DNA from: Promethearchaeota archaeon
GTDB lineage: Archaea > Asgardarchaeota > Thorarchaeia > Thorarchaeales > Thorarchaeaceae
Assembly: GCA_014728035.1 (NCBI GenBank)
Contig: WJMJ01000078.1
Coordinates: 145,036 to 209,035 of the forward strand
Direction: 5' to 3'
DNA: 64,000 nucleotides
Within the stretch, counting starts at the first letter, position 1, and each line of letters starts with the position of its first letter. Position numbers and translations under genes: made by a program. Below are positions 52,859-62,714 of the stretch, one piece after another. Under the pieces are notes generated by a model. That model saw nothing but the letters and a program-made list of their open reading frames with translations, ran no database searches and was not told the origin of the DNA.

Positions 52859-54445
52859 TCATCTCGATTCTTCGAAACGCTCAGGATATATTGCATATTC
52901 AACTCTTCGCTTAACAACCACAAATCCTTGGAAATAAGATTCGGTCCTGTTTCTTAACTGTTTAATCACCCACCTGATTGGAGCTGTAAGAGTTCTCCAG
53001 AAGAGACCTACTTTTTGCCCCATAGCATATCCGAGAGATATTAAGATAATTCCGAAGAGGTATATTTCTCGGGGAGGTATTAGAATGACTAAGCTTAGAG
53101 CGAGTGGCAACCAAAGCATGGAAAACGAGAATGAAACATGTTCATCTTTACTTGTCACCATCTTTGATGAGGAGAAAATTGAGAAGAATGGTGCCATTAG
53201 AACAAAATAGTATTTGAATACACCACGGGGTCCGGTCAAATAAACCCACATCATAAGAAGGAATGTAAGAAATAGTAAACGTCTGAGATATACCTTGATT
53301 TCAGAGTTATCTCGTGGTTCTAGTAACATGACCCCTGCAAATAAGATAACTCCAAAATAGAGTAAGAAGCCATAACTCACGATATTATTCATTATTTCTG
53401 CTACTAGAGGTAATCCAGCCATAACAGGAAGATAAGGTAACGTAATTGGAGTACCATAACCAGGGGGATCAGTATATGGTGGTTCTAATGGAAAGCCCCC
53501 CATTGCTAAACGCCAATGGTCGAACATATGTGGTTGAGATATCAAAAACGGAAACAATATTGCTGCAGCAAAAACTAGTACTATAATTGTGTATTTTAGA
53601 AAACCAGAAATATCAATTGTGGCATTTATTCGATCAATTATCGTCGCAGAAGGCTCCTCCTCTTCTTCTTCGTCTTCTATCTCTGTTTCAGGTTGGTCTA
53701 TTTCTTTATGTGATTCGGATTTCCCACGAATGAGAAGGTAGGTAACAAGTGGAAATGCAAAAAACCATGCAGTTTGTTTGAAAAGGGCTGAAACCACGAT
53801 CAGCAAGACTCCAGTTAGCTTGTTTCCACGGACAAGCATATAGAAGCCCATAAAAAAGAAAAACACAAATGGAGCAGGGTTCATCCAAAGAAAAATCGAG
53901 TGATAAAGTACACAAGGACTTAGTAGATAGGTAAGAGCAGCTGCCTCCCCCACATATCGATTATTGGATAATTCCCGTCCGAGACCGTAAACAGGAAAAA
54001 CGGTGAGATATGAGAAGGCTGCTAGAAGGAATCCAATTCCCCAGTTATCAACAGGAAGCATGATTCCAATTGCGTAAAAAATAGCTGTAAGTGGCGGGAA
54101 AATATACAGACCATTCTCGTTTACATACCATCCAATCTCACGATATCCAAAGTCGGATGTGTAAGGCATAACTCCATCAAGCATATTCTGGCCCCAGTGA
54201 ACATAATAGAAGCTATAATCAGAGTAGCCTTCGAATTGGTACGTAAGTGTGTAATCAAATAATGATATCTCTCCATTTCCCAACCAGACATATCTAAATA
54301 TCCATAGAGACCTTTCCAGATATTGTTCAACAGCTTCTAGAAATACAATTCGATATATTACAACCCCGATTGCTAATATAACAATAAATGTCCCATATTC
54401 GATGATGAAACGAATAACATATCGAAGATATCTGGAAAGTGCCAT
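52859..54445 (-). CDS. Polytopic membrane protein, GT-C glycosyltransferase-like
   Basis: 528 residues with about 11-12 transmembrane helices and a long extracytoplasmic loop after TM1-2 (YWSYDYSFYYVHWGQNML-like stretch, then TSDFGYREIGWYVNENG). The early acidic loop and following LGRELSNNRYVGEAAALTYLL and YHSIFLWMNPAPFVFFF fit GT-C/DUF2029-type glycosyltransferases using polyprenyl-linked sugars. An acidic cytoplasmic stretch (DEEEEEE) lies mid-protein. Downstream of rad50 by 32 bases, perhaps co-transcribed, but the job is unrelated (envelope or protein glycosylation, inferred). Confidence 0.62.
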   Translation of the reverse strand: MALSRYLRYVIRFIIEYGTFIVILAIGVVIYRIVFLEAVEQYLERSLWIFRYVWLGNGEISLFDYTLTYQFEGYSDYSFYYVHWGQNMLDGVMPYTSDFGYREIGWYVNENGLYIFPPLTAIFYAIGIMLPVDNWGIGFLLAAFSYLTVFPVYGLGRELSNNRYVGEAAALTYLLSPCVLYHSIFLWMNPAPFVFFFFMGFYMLVRGNKLTGVLLIVVSALFKQTAWFFAFPLVTYLLIRGKSESHKEIDQPETEIEDEEEEEEPSATIIDRINATIDISGFLKYTIIVLVFAAAILFPFLISQPHMFDHWRLAMGGFPLEPPYTDPPGYGTPITLPYLPVMAGLPLVAEIMNNIVSYGFLLYFGVILFAGVMLLEPRDNSEIKVYLRRLLFLTFLLMMWVYLTGPRGVFKYYFVLMAPFFSIFSSSKMVTSKDEHVSFSFSMLWLPLALSLVILIPPREIYLFGIILISLGYAMGQKVGLFWRTLTAPIRWVIKQLRNRTESYFQGFVVVKRRVEYAIYPERFEESR

Positions 54446-54477
54446 ATCATTTTGGAAGTGGACTATTGATTAATACT

Positions 54478-56571
54478 TTATGCGTCACCACGATTAAGAA
54501 TTGCTGTACTACCCGATCCAGATTTTCTGATTTCGATTGTAGGTACGCCACTCCAATCTTGCACATCAGTGTGAGTGATTAAGAGAATTTGATCGAAGCT
54601 TTGATCGTTTTCCAAGCTAGACACTACTGAATGGCGTCTGTCTTTATCGAGTCCACCAAGGGGTTCATCCAACATAACACACCTAACTCGAGGAGATACT
54701 GCAGGACTCTCTTTTAACGGACGAATTCTACTCATTGTTTTACTGATTCCGAGTCGTAATCCAAGACTTACTGCAGTACGATCACCATAACTTAGCTGCA
54801 ATGTTTTCTTGCTTGCTTTATCGCGTTCATCCCAAATCTTCAAAGCAAGACCCGCCCCAGACCGACCAGTTGCAGGTGTTGAATCTAAATCAATACTGGT
54901 ATATTGGTCATTCGTGAAAGCACGAACATACGGGTTTGTGGCCCCTCGGATAATACCAATCAGTCTCTTTTGGACCGCATAGTCGGCAATGAACCCATTA
55001 ACTAACTTTCTTCTGACATATTTTGTATGTGCTAGAAGTTGTTTCAATGATTCAATCTCAGCGCCAAGTTTCTCCATACGAATGATTTCTTCTTTCAGTT
55101 CTTCAATTCTAGAATATTCCTGTTCGATATTTTCACTGATTGAGTCACAATCATCCTTGGCTGATTTCAATGTAGTACTTAGTACAGCAATTTTTTGATC
55201 CAAATCGGATATGCTCTTAGCTCCATGCTTTTCAAGTAGAGCCTCGACACTTTCTATACCTAATTTTTTGCATAATTCCGAGAATTCCTTTCTCGTTGCT
55301 TCTAGTTTATCTTTCAATCCTTCTATTTCTTCATCTTGCTGCTTAACCCTACTTACAGCATCGAGTGCTTTATTTGATACACGAAGGCGCTGGTCAATAT
55401 CTTGAATCTCAGACTTGATTTCAGTTCTTTCTTCATTAAGCCCCTTGATCTTCTCAATACCTACTTCGATTGTTTCCGAGTATTCCCTCACAATTCTAGT
55501 TCTTTCCTCAGGAGAGAGGGGATTGGAACAAGTAGGACACTCTGTAGATTCAGGATTAGTCTTAGCAGCTTCCCTAAGTGTTCTAATTTTCCGTTTAAGG
55601 TCGCTTTCCTTACCTTTAACAGCACCAATCTCAAAATCTATTTCTGAAAGTTTCTTCTGTTTCTCTTCTTTTTCATCTTCATCTTTCTTGATGCGTTTTT
55701 CAAGAGACCGTAGCCGAGCATCGATTACTTTAGAGTCCGCATCGGGAATTCCCGCAGATTCTAAATCTTTGTTCCGTCTTTGTTTACTCTGTTCGTAATC
55801 ACGTTCCAATCGATCTATCTTTTTAACTACCTCAGATACAGAAGACAAATCCGAAGATTTGGGCAAGGATTTGAGAAGCTTCTCAGTCTTCTTTATTTCT
55901 GCAGTACGTTCTTTTAGACGTTCTTGAGATTTCTTTACTCGTGATGTGGCTAGGTCGATTTCCTTCTCGATTCGTTCTGGATTTGTATAATCAGATTCCA
56001 ACGCTTTGATTCGGATGTCCAAATCCTTCTCTAATCCAGATAGTTGACCGGTCATCTGGTCTAATAATTCAATATTGTAGACCTTCACAATGAGATTTCT
56101 TAAAGTGGTTGGGGTGGCATTAGCAATCTCCGCAACTTCACCTTGATTGACCATCAAAGTACTCTCAGCTTGTTTTCGATCAATATTGAGGATGTCTTCC
56201 ATTGTATCGGAAACTGTTTGACTCTTATCTGCAATTCTTTTCCATGAGTTTTTCTTACGAATATATAGTACAACAGACATCCCATTAGCTGGGTCATACG
56301 AACGGTCAATCTTGTACCGATTTCCTGCAACCTCAAAGATAAGGATAACCTTACAAAACGAAGAAGAGAAGCTAATGAGTTCTTCATTCTTGAGCTGAAC
56401 TGCACTAGAACCCCATAGTGCCCAAAGAATCGCTTCAAATAATGAAGACTTTCCAGTTGAATTTGGGCCTTTAATGATAACCAGTCCATCAGGAAGATAA
56501 CTTCCATCATCAGGTAATCGAAGACTTCTAAACGGTTTGAAGTTCTGAATCTCGACACTTAGAATCTTCAC
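54478..56571 (-). CDS. rad50: DNA double-strand-break repair ATPase Rad50
   Basis: SMC-type ATPase partner of Mre11 in DNA-end resection. Walker A GPNSTGKSS (35-43), N-terminal Q-loop region VNQGEVAEI, a coiled coil from about 170-560 with zinc-hook CPTC (345-348), signature LSYGDRTAVSLGLR (in place of LSGGE), and Walker B CVMLDEPLGGLDK. 697 residues, shorter than many archaeal Rad50 (about 850-880), so the arm is short. Last repair gene of the leftward nurA-herA-mre11-rad50 operon; starts 3 bases after the mre11 stop. Confidence 0.94.
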   Translation of the reverse strand: MKILSVEIQNFKPFRSLRLPDDGSYLPDGLVIIKGPNSTGKSSLFEAILWALWGSSAVQLKNEELISFSSSFCKVILIFEVAGNRYKIDRSYDPANGMSVVLYIRKKNSWKRIADKSQTVSDTMEDILNIDRKQAESTLMVNQGEVAEIANATPTTLRNLIVKVYNIELLDQMTGQLSGLEKDLDIRIKALESDYTNPERIEKEIDLATSRVKKSQERLKERTAEIKKTEKLLKSLPKSSDLSSVSEVVKKIDRLERDYEQSKQRRNKDLESAGIPDADSKVIDARLRSLEKRIKKDEDEKEEKQKKLSEIDFEIGAVKGKESDLKRKIRTLREAAKTNPESTECPTCSNPLSPEERTRIVREYSETIEVGIEKIKGLNEERTEIKSEIQDIDQRLRVSNKALDAVSRVKQQDEEIEGLKDKLEATRKEFSELCKKLGIESVEALLEKHGAKSISDLDQKIAVLSTTLKSAKDDCDSISENIEQEYSRIEELKEEIIRMEKLGAEIESLKQLLAHTKYVRRKLVNGFIADYAVQKRLIGIIRGATNPYVRAFTNDQYTSIDLDSTPATGRSGAGLALKIWDERDKASKKTLQLSYGDRTAVSLGLRLGISKTMSRIRPLKESPAVSPRVRCVMLDEPLGGLDKDRRHSVVSSLENDQSFDQILLITHTDVQDWSGVPTIEIRKSGSGSTAILNRGDA

Positions 56572-56574
56572 ATT

Positions 56575-57885
56575 TTATTCCTCCTCGGGTAGTGTATCAA
56601 GCGTAAGACGCTCATCGCTCTGACCTGCAGCAATCTTCAATGCTCGTACTGCAATTTTCGTCAGCTCTGTCGGGTCGAATTTCTCATCAATTTCAAGTGT
56701 TTCGAGATATGCACGAAAGTCAGCCTCGGGGTCTTCAATGAGATATTCAGATTCTATCTCTGGATATGCAGGTGACACGAATTCCGTATCACTCTGTTTG
56801 ATTGACCAGACGAGTTGTACAAGATTATATTCCGAATCAGATGCTAGAAGATTAAGCCTCAATGACTCCATAGCCATTCCTAGATCAAGACTACCAAAAC
56901 GAGGAGATTCGCCTTCAAAAACGATACGAACTCTTGCAGCTGTTTTACTGTTCCACTCAGTCTTAACACCTGCTTTTTTCAATAGTGCTTTTATCTTTTC
57001 AATAACGGTATCAACGGTATCATCTGATTCAATCTTAATTCGCTCGTTCAGAACAAGTCGCCTAAAAGTAAGTGTTTTGGGGACCACAATAGGTTCTTTT
57101 CCAGATTCAATCTCAACGAGCAAATATCCTTTCTCATGCTTTACTTCATCAAACCTCCAACGCTCAGGGCATCCTGCATACCATGCCTTCTTGGAATAAG
57201 AATGCTGTTTATGGTCATGACCAAGAGCAATGTAATCATAATCCATACTAAACATTGATGGAAAGAGGGTCCTATCAAGGTCCATCCCATGAGCAACAGC
57301 TACAGATGGACGATTATTGTCTGGTCGTTGATGAGTAGTAATCCAATCATTGAATTCAGCTAACAAGTCGGATGACTCAAGAACGTTGTATTCAACGAAA
57401 GGAAAACAGAATACATCCAAATTATCATAAGAATATTTCAGGGGTTCTTCGTTAGCTAATGCACGCTTGAAGTCGTCTTGGGTTGCCACATCAAGACCTG
57501 GAACAGACATCTCTAACGTGTCAAGTAGGGAAACATTAAGCGAACGCCAAATACCGTGATTACCTTCTAGAATCAAGACTGGAATATTGGTCTTTTCTAT
57601 GAATTCTTTAATTACTCGAATCACAGTCTGTTCCGCCATCGCAGGAGGATGAGTTGGATTATTCTCCCAAGGAGAATTGTAGAGGTCTCCAGAATGAATA
57701 ACTGCATCGACAGGAGGGTCTTCTTTTGCAATCAACTGGAACAATTCTTCAAACCGTTCATAGAAATCATGTTCAAGCAGTCGCGAACGCATCTCTATAC
57801 CCCATACATTGTGCTTGACACCTTGCCTGAATTTGGTTCCAAGATGTGTATCGGATATGTGGACGATTCGTGCAGTCACATTCAT
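56575..57885 (-). CDS. mre11: Mre11 nuclease
   Basis: Mn-dependent nuclease that opens and trims DNA ends with Rad50. Phosphodiesterase motifs in order: ISDTHLG (Asp17, His19 of the longer frame), HSGDLYN (Asp72), EGNHG (Asn114, His115), AVAHGMD and ALGHDHKQHS. The C-terminal acidic tail (residues 380-441) includes IDEKFDPTELTKIAVRALK, likely the Rad50-binding part. The ATG at 57900 overlaps herA by 11 bases; ATG 57885 avoids that overlap and follows GAGGTT closely. Either may be used. Confidence 0.94.
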   Translation of the reverse strand: MNVTARIVHISDTHLGTKFRQGVKHNVWGIEMRSRLLEHDFYERFEELFQLIAKEDPPVDAVIHSGDLYNSPWENNPTHPPAMAEQTVIRVIKEFIEKTNIPVLILEGNHGIWRSLNVSLLDTLEMSVPGLDVATQDDFKRALANEEPLKYSYDNLDVFCFPFVEYNVLESSDLLAEFNDWITTHQRPDNNRPSVAVAHGMDLDRTLFPSMFSMDYDYIALGHDHKQHSYSKKAWYAGCPERWRFDEVKHEKGYLLVEIESGKEPIVVPKTLTFRRLVLNERIKIESDDTVDTVIEKIKALLKKAGVKTEWNSKTAARVRIVFEGESPRFGSLDLGMAMESLRLNLLASDSEYNLVQLVWSIKQSDTEFVSPAYPEIESEYLIEDPEADFRAYLETLEIDEKFDPTELTKIAVRALKIAAGQSDERLTLDTLPEEE

Positions 57886-57889
57886 AACC

Positions 57890-59656
57890 TCACAGTTCAT
57901 GTTTTACTTTCTTCGTTGAAGACTTGGTCTTGTATCTATCTATATCGCGTTCAAATACATCATCAAAGAGGGGTATTTTGACAGGAAGAGGAAGCTCACG
58001 ATAAGATGCAGTAAGAAGAGCCTCACCTCGAGACATGACTCGAAACTCGTTTTCAAAGCCAGTGATATTGACGCTTGCATTCTCAATACATGCCTTGATT
58101 TCTCGTTCATTTCCCAATCGTAAATTGATCTCTGTGTTCATTTGACTAAGAATCACATTGTCTAGTACACTCACTTGCTGACTTACAACAAGCAAGCCAA
58201 TGTTAAATTTTCGGCCTTGACGAGAAATATCTTTGAATACAGATTGACCACGCATCAAGCGAGGATTTAGAATTGAGGGTGCCTCCTCGACAGTAATCTG
58301 AATAACAGGAAGATTTCGTGGATCTCTAACAGGACTATCATCTGCAACACCACCAGCCCCATAAAATGATCTTGCGCTCGTCTTAATTGTTGAGAAAAAA
58401 GTATTTGGGAGTCTACTTTTTGCCTGTTTCTCAAAGTCACTAAGATTTCCGCTGCTCTTTAGAGCTCTTCTAAGATCAGAGAGTGTACGGGTAACTATTG
58501 TTGTAAGAAGAAATTGTTCCATATCACTCATCAAGCTCGTATTTACAACAAGTACCCGCCCAGATTCCATAGAACGATAAATATCTCCAAGAACAGAATT
58601 TCCTTTTTCTATGAAAATAGGAGACCGTTTTACAAAATTGAGACGACGTTTAACAGCTCGTAGAGTGCCTTTTGTAGTACCAATATCATCATGCTCCTCA
58701 TCCAGAGCAAGAATTGTGTCTATCCAGTTTTCGTGATGAATAGAGTAAACTTGTTCAATGAAAGCGTACATTTCCGAAGAGAACTCCATGATAGAAAACA
58801 AATCCCGAGGCTGAATCTCATTCCAGAGAATTCGGATATCTCGTCCATATCTTCGGATTTCCTTTTGTGTGGCTGACAAGTGAGTAGTAAGGTAATAGAA
58901 ATCACCAATCAGGGATTTACGCGTTTTCGGGTCCATAGACTCGATAATATTCTGAATTCCATAATTGTCCACACCTTTAGCAAATTCATCGTGAGGGTCG
59001 ATACAAAAAGCAGATATTTTTGGATGTTCAGCACCTGGATCTTCTACAGCAGTAAGATTTGTGTCGAGAAGTGATTTAATCAATACCATCATGAGATTGC
59101 TCTTACCTGCACCTGTTGACCCGAATATTCCCACATGCATTCCAAGAAATTTGCTAGGAATCATAATCGGAACATCCAATGTGCCCTCACCAATTTGGAG
59201 GTCTCCTACATACACCTCACCATCAGTCTGACTTCCCAACATTTCTTGGACCACCTCATCAGATGTACCAGCAATTGGGCGGTATACATGAGCTAGATGG
59301 TCAGGTAGTCTTCGTGGAGAACGGAATTTCCATTCATCCCCAATCTTTTCAGCGTAACCGAGCATTTTCCCTCCAACAGATAGGAGCATATTTCGTTCGA
59401 TTCCTGAGAGGTATGCATCCCCTTCAACCATTAGAGTGCCTGCAACACGAGCCATATCATCTACTTGACGAAGATAATTCTCTAGACCAAGTACTCTAAA
59501 GAAGAAGACTCGCTCCTGTCCATCACGTTGCGAGTATATCATGAATATTTCTCCAACACTTACATCTCGGTTATTCCCCATGATGTCAAGCATTGTCTGG
59601 TTTCCTACACCAACACGTCCGTAAAGTTCTCCAAGTGTATCTCTATCAATTCTCAT
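57890..59656 (-). CDS. herA: HerA hexameric DNA translocase
   Basis: FtsK/HerA-type pump that works with NurA to resect DNA ends. N-terminal HAS-barrel (about 8-110), Walker A GIFGSTGAGKS (about 183-192), Walker B region QITVEEAPSIL, and the C-terminal arginine region NLRLGNEREIKACIENA. 588 residues from ATG 59656, which has a perfect AGGAGG at 7 bases upstream; the frame also starts at 59674. It follows nurA by 14 bases, its SD lying in the nurA end. Confidence 0.95.
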   Translation of the reverse strand: MRIDRDTLGELYGRVGVGNQTMLDIMGNNRDVSVGEIFMIYSQRDGQERVFFFRVLGLENYLRQVDDMARVAGTLMVEGDAYLSGIERNMLLSVGGKMLGYAEKIGDEWKFRSPRRLPDHLAHVYRPIAGTSDEVVQEMLGSQTDGEVYVGDLQIGEGTLDVPIMIPSKFLGMHVGIFGSTGAGKSNLMMVLIKSLLDTNLTAVEDPGAEHPKISAFCIDPHDEFAKGVDNYGIQNIIESMDPKTRKSLIGDFYYLTTHLSATQKEIRRYGRDIRILWNEIQPRDLFSIMEFSSEMYAFIEQVYSIHHENWIDTILALDEEHDDIGTTKGTLRAVKRRLNFVKRSPIFIEKGNSVLGDIYRSMESGRVLVVNTSLMSDMEQFLLTTIVTRTLSDLRRALKSSGNLSDFEKQAKSRLPNTFFSTIKTSARSFYGAGGVADDSPVRDPRNLPVIQITVEEAPSILNPRLMRGQSVFKDISRQGRKFNIGLLVVSQQVSVLDNVILSQMNTEINLRLGNEREIKACIENASVNITGFENEFRVMSRGEALLTASYRELPLPVKIPLFDDVFERDIDRYKTKSSTKKVKHEL

Positions 59657-59670
59657 TGGTATTCCTCCTA

Positions 59671-60963
59671 TCATAAATTATAATCTGCACGATAAGGTTC
59701 AGTCTTTACCGAATCTAATTTCATTTCAATTCTAACATCCCTACATATCTCACGAGCTAATCTCAAGTCTTCATAACCGAGCTTACATTGTTCATGTGCT
59801 AAAGCTAAGGCAACAGGATATCCATACCACCGAGCATCACGCGACATGAATTCAAGCTCTCGAAATAGAGCTTTTTCGTTATTGCGTGTAGCAACTGGAT
59901 CATCCTTGACAAATATCTTCTTCAACCACCATACTCTATCGAAGTCGATGCGAGAAGGACGATTATCACGAGAGAAGCTAAAAAGATATGGAACAGCAAG
60001 GCGTGGGGGAATATAGGTACGGTCTTCATAGATATGCAATCCACCACCGGGGTCGTCACGACAAGGTAGATGACAAAACCACTTTGCCCCATCACCAAAA
60101 ACATCACGTGCCATTTTTGCAATTTTATGGGCAAATGGAATAGTATGATTTTTACTGACAGCACACAAGATGACATTCTCTTTTCTTGCAAGAGATGCAA
60201 GCTCCCTAAGCATGAACCCACTTGGCATAGAGGGGTATTTGTAAACATGATGCATGAAGACTGACATCGCACCATCAAGAAGCAGGTATTTTGGCATAAA
60301 TCTACTTGATAGTATTTGATGTGCTGCCGCATATTCGGATACCTTTCTAATTTCTTCGTGGACAATTGGATTAGTGAGTATCCGTTCACGTGATATTAGA
60401 GATTCCATGTCTTTTAGTTTGGAAATTCGTCGCTCATATTCAGTACCCGAAAAATCAGAGTAACATGAAATCGATCCATTTGAATGATCTTGAAAGAAAG
60501 GTAAAACAAGATTTGCCATATCCTTAACTGGATACACTTCTGCGAGAGTTTCAGCTAATTTCTTTGTAGCATCAAATCGAACACCAGAATGCCAGTGTGT
60601 ATCAAGATGGGGTTGGTCCCCCAATTCTTGTTCAATGAGGTCGGTTCTAACTGGTTGGAATACTTGTTCGGCTTGAGTGTTGGTACTTACAAGAACGCTT
60701 GCTGTGCTGAAAAGATGAACTCTAACATCATCCAATAACATCAGATTATCAGTTCCAGACCCATCAACTGCAGCAACCAGGAAATCCTCATCTAAAACAA
60801 CATCAGCAGGGTAGGGTTCAACAGCAGATAATAACTGAGTTTTTATTCTTTGCTCATCCTTTGCAAATTCTTCTTGGTCACGTTTATCCTGTTGATTTTT
60901 AATATCAGTGAAAAGCAATTTGAGCTTCTTCCTGAACTTATCGGTAAGAATCTTTTCGAGCAT
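59671..60963 (-). CDS. nurA: NurA 5'-3' nuclease
   Basis: Toroidal nuclease partner of HerA. The first metal motif is AAVDGSGTDN (Asp67), with YLLLDGAMSVFMH in the middle carrying the second conserved Asp and GYEDLRLAREICRDVRI near the C terminus. 430 residues, within family range. First gene of the leftward repair operon; the shared intergenic region at 60964-61206 holds a large inverted repeat (see 61104-61140). Confidence 0.92.
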   Translation of the reverse strand: MLEKILTDKFRKKLKLLFTDIKNQQDKRDQEEFAKDEQRIKTQLLSAVEPYPADVVLDEDFLVAAVDGSGTDNLMLLDDVRVHLFSTASVLVSTNTQAEQVFQPVRTDLIEQELGDQPHLDTHWHSGVRFDATKKLAETLAEVYPVKDMANLVLPFFQDHSNGSISCYSDFSGTEYERRISKLKDMESLISRERILTNPIVHEEIRKVSEYAAAHQILSSRFMPKYLLLDGAMSVFMHHVYKYPSMPSGFMLRELASLARKENVILCAVSKNHTIPFAHKIAKMARDVFGDGAKWFCHLPCRDDPGGGLHIYEDRTYIPPRLAVPYLFSFSRDNRPSRIDFDRVWWLKKIFVKDDPVATRNNEKALFRELEFMSRDARWYGYPVALALAHEQCKLGYEDLRLAREICRDVRIEMKLDSVKTEPYRADYNL

Positions 60964-61103
60964 AGAACCCCTCGCTGAGATGGAACTTGATGTTTAAAGT
61001 TCACTCTCAAGATGCTAGTACTTTCTGGGTCATAAAAACATAACACTCGGAATCGCAGAGATAATAAACAAGCGCCTTTTATGGGATAAAAGCATGTTTT
61101 TGA

Positions 61104-61140
61104 GTTAGTTTGCAATTTCCTTTTAAGGAACGAAACTAAC
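61104..61140. repeat. 37-bp nested inverted repeat upstream of nurA
   Basis: Outer arms GTTAGTTT (61104-61111) and AAACTAAC (61133-61140) and inner arms TTCCTT (61117-61122) and AAGGAA (61125-61130) share one centre, giving 14 paired positions. It lies 140 bases upstream of nurA and 66 bases upstream of the divergent gene at 61207: a plausible operator for both. Confidence 0.5.
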
Positions 61141-61206
61141 GGTTTTTCAACAGCAAGTATTCCGGCTCGTTAGTGACCGTATACGAAAAGGAGAAGTGGT
61201 TGAAGT

Positions 61207-61932
61207 TTGTTAAAGATAAAATTCTTGGGACATAGCGCATTCATATTTGAAACCGAAAAGACTTCACTCTTGGTCAATCCAGTTCTAGTCAATGAGGAGC
61301 CTGTAGTTCCTGATGACTTAGATGTGAGACTGATTGCAATAACGAATCACCTAGATGAAACAATAGGAAATGCTGTAGAGATTTCCAATACAGCAAAATC
61401 ATGGATTCTAGGAAATGAACAGACCATTGCAAGAGTAAAAGCTAAAGGTGGAAAACCATGGCTTCTTCATCCATTAAAATACGAGGTTCCGTATGAGATT
61501 CCCGGTCTGAAATTAACTCCATTCCAACTTCATCGTACTATTACAAATGAAGAGGGAGAAACTGAACGAGTTGATAATCTGGGCCTCTACATAGAGATGG
61601 GACAAATGCGAGTTAGTTATCTTGGGGATACTATTGTTCGAGGTGGTTTTGGATCAATGGAAGCTGATGTTCTAATCACACCAGTCGGTAATCAGGGAGT
61701 ATTTCCTGTAAAGGATGCGGTGAGCTTGTGTATTGATCTACAACCAAGGATTGGAATTCCAATGGGATGGTCTAGCAAAGAACAACTCTCAAAGTTTGAC
61801 AAGTATATAGACCAGTTCGGTCAAGGTACTGTTTCAGTGATTATGGTACCGCCACAAGAACTTGATTTACAATGGGCTGCTGGTAATGAGTTCAGATACG
61901 AAATTAGGGATACGTTCATTCAATATCGATGA
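61207..61932 (+). CDS. Metallo-beta-lactamase-fold protein with degraded metal site
   Basis: 241 residues of the UPF0173/UlaG-like MBL group. The N terminus IKFLGHSAFIFE and GDTIVRGGFG fit, but the usual HxHxDH is ITNHLDETIGNA (one His left) and the late PMHY-like segment is GIPMGWSS, so several metal ligands are missing. It is probably not a hydrolase as such and may bind a ligand or protein. TTG start at 61207 with AAAAGGAGAAG 13 bases upstream. Divergent from the nurA operon. Confidence 0.72.
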   Translation: MLKIKFLGHSAFIFETEKTSLLVNPVLVNEEPVVPDDLDVRLIAITNHLDETIGNAVEISNTAKSWILGNEQTIARVKAKGGKPWLLHPLKYEVPYEIPGLKLTPFQLHRTITNEEGETERVDNLGLYIEMGQMRVSYLGDTIVRGGFGSMEADVLITPVGNQGVFPVKDAVSLCIDLQPRIGIPMGWSSKEQLSKFDKYIDQFGQGTVSVIMVPPQELDLQWAAGNEFRYEIRDTFIQYR

Positions 61933-62539
61933 TACACAGACTCAAGTAGAGAAACTCATGATGCCGAAAAAGGATATACTGATAATGATGAAATATATTT
62001 AGGAAGTATTGGAATCTATAAGGAAGATATGATGAAATCATCTATAGCACCACAGAAGCATGATTCTGAACTATTTAGGAAACTTCTCGAGTAGTACTGT
62101 GCTCGTAAAACATCCATCTGATTCTATTTGATATGATTTTATTGGCATCTTACAAGTATGTTACAGGATGAGATTTGGTAGAATATCAATATCGATGGAG
62201 AAGATATAGAATTCTATCCTGTCGGTCCAGTAGAAGCAATGCCTCAGACACGGTAATCAATATAAGTTGGATGTAGAACGACGATTATTGGATCCTGCAG
62301 ATTCATGAAACAAACGACTGATATTTCGGTGGCTATTATGGAGGGAGTGATATATTGGGTGGGAAGACACAATCTTTGAAGAAGCAAGTTCCTGTGATGA
62401 AGAAGGACATACATCTCCTTCAGTCAGAAAAAATGTGACCGAAATGTTGAGGTCCATTCCAAACAAGGAACTTGAACCCAAACTCAAAAGAGCAATGGTA
62501 GAGGTAATCAAACTTCGATTGGAGGAGATAAAACAATAA
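61933..62539 (+). pseudogene. Decayed coding region after the metallo-beta-lactamase-fold gene
   Basis: On the plus strand, coding-like pieces lie in shifting frames. The frame of the upstream gene continues after its stop for 53 codons (to TAG at 62092). Then DGEDIEFYPVGPVEAMPQ (about 62195-62250), HGNQYKLDVERRLLDPADS in another frame (62249-62305), and a 62-codon open stretch ending RAMVEVIKLRLEEIKQ (TAA 62537). Peptides look like real protein but are split by stops and shifts. I cannot name the family. From 62540 to 62714 I see nothing else. Confidence 0.4.
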
Positions 62540-62714
62540 CAGATGGTGTAGTACAACTTATTAGGAGGCCGGAATCTCAAGGTCATTGGTAGCAAGGTGC
62601 ATGGGCTAGTTTTCGTTACATGCCCTCAATTACGAAACTCCCCCTCCTACCACGAATGTCGGCTCCGTCGCCACCTTATCCCTGCACCAAAATACACGGG
62701 GAATTTGGATAGAC

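Noticed and set aside
62257..62595. Minus-strand ORF of 112 codons in the gap before the TBP fusion
   Set aside because: Its product is low in normal protein character, and the plus strand of the same region carries better coding-like peptides; treated as a shadow of the decayed gene.
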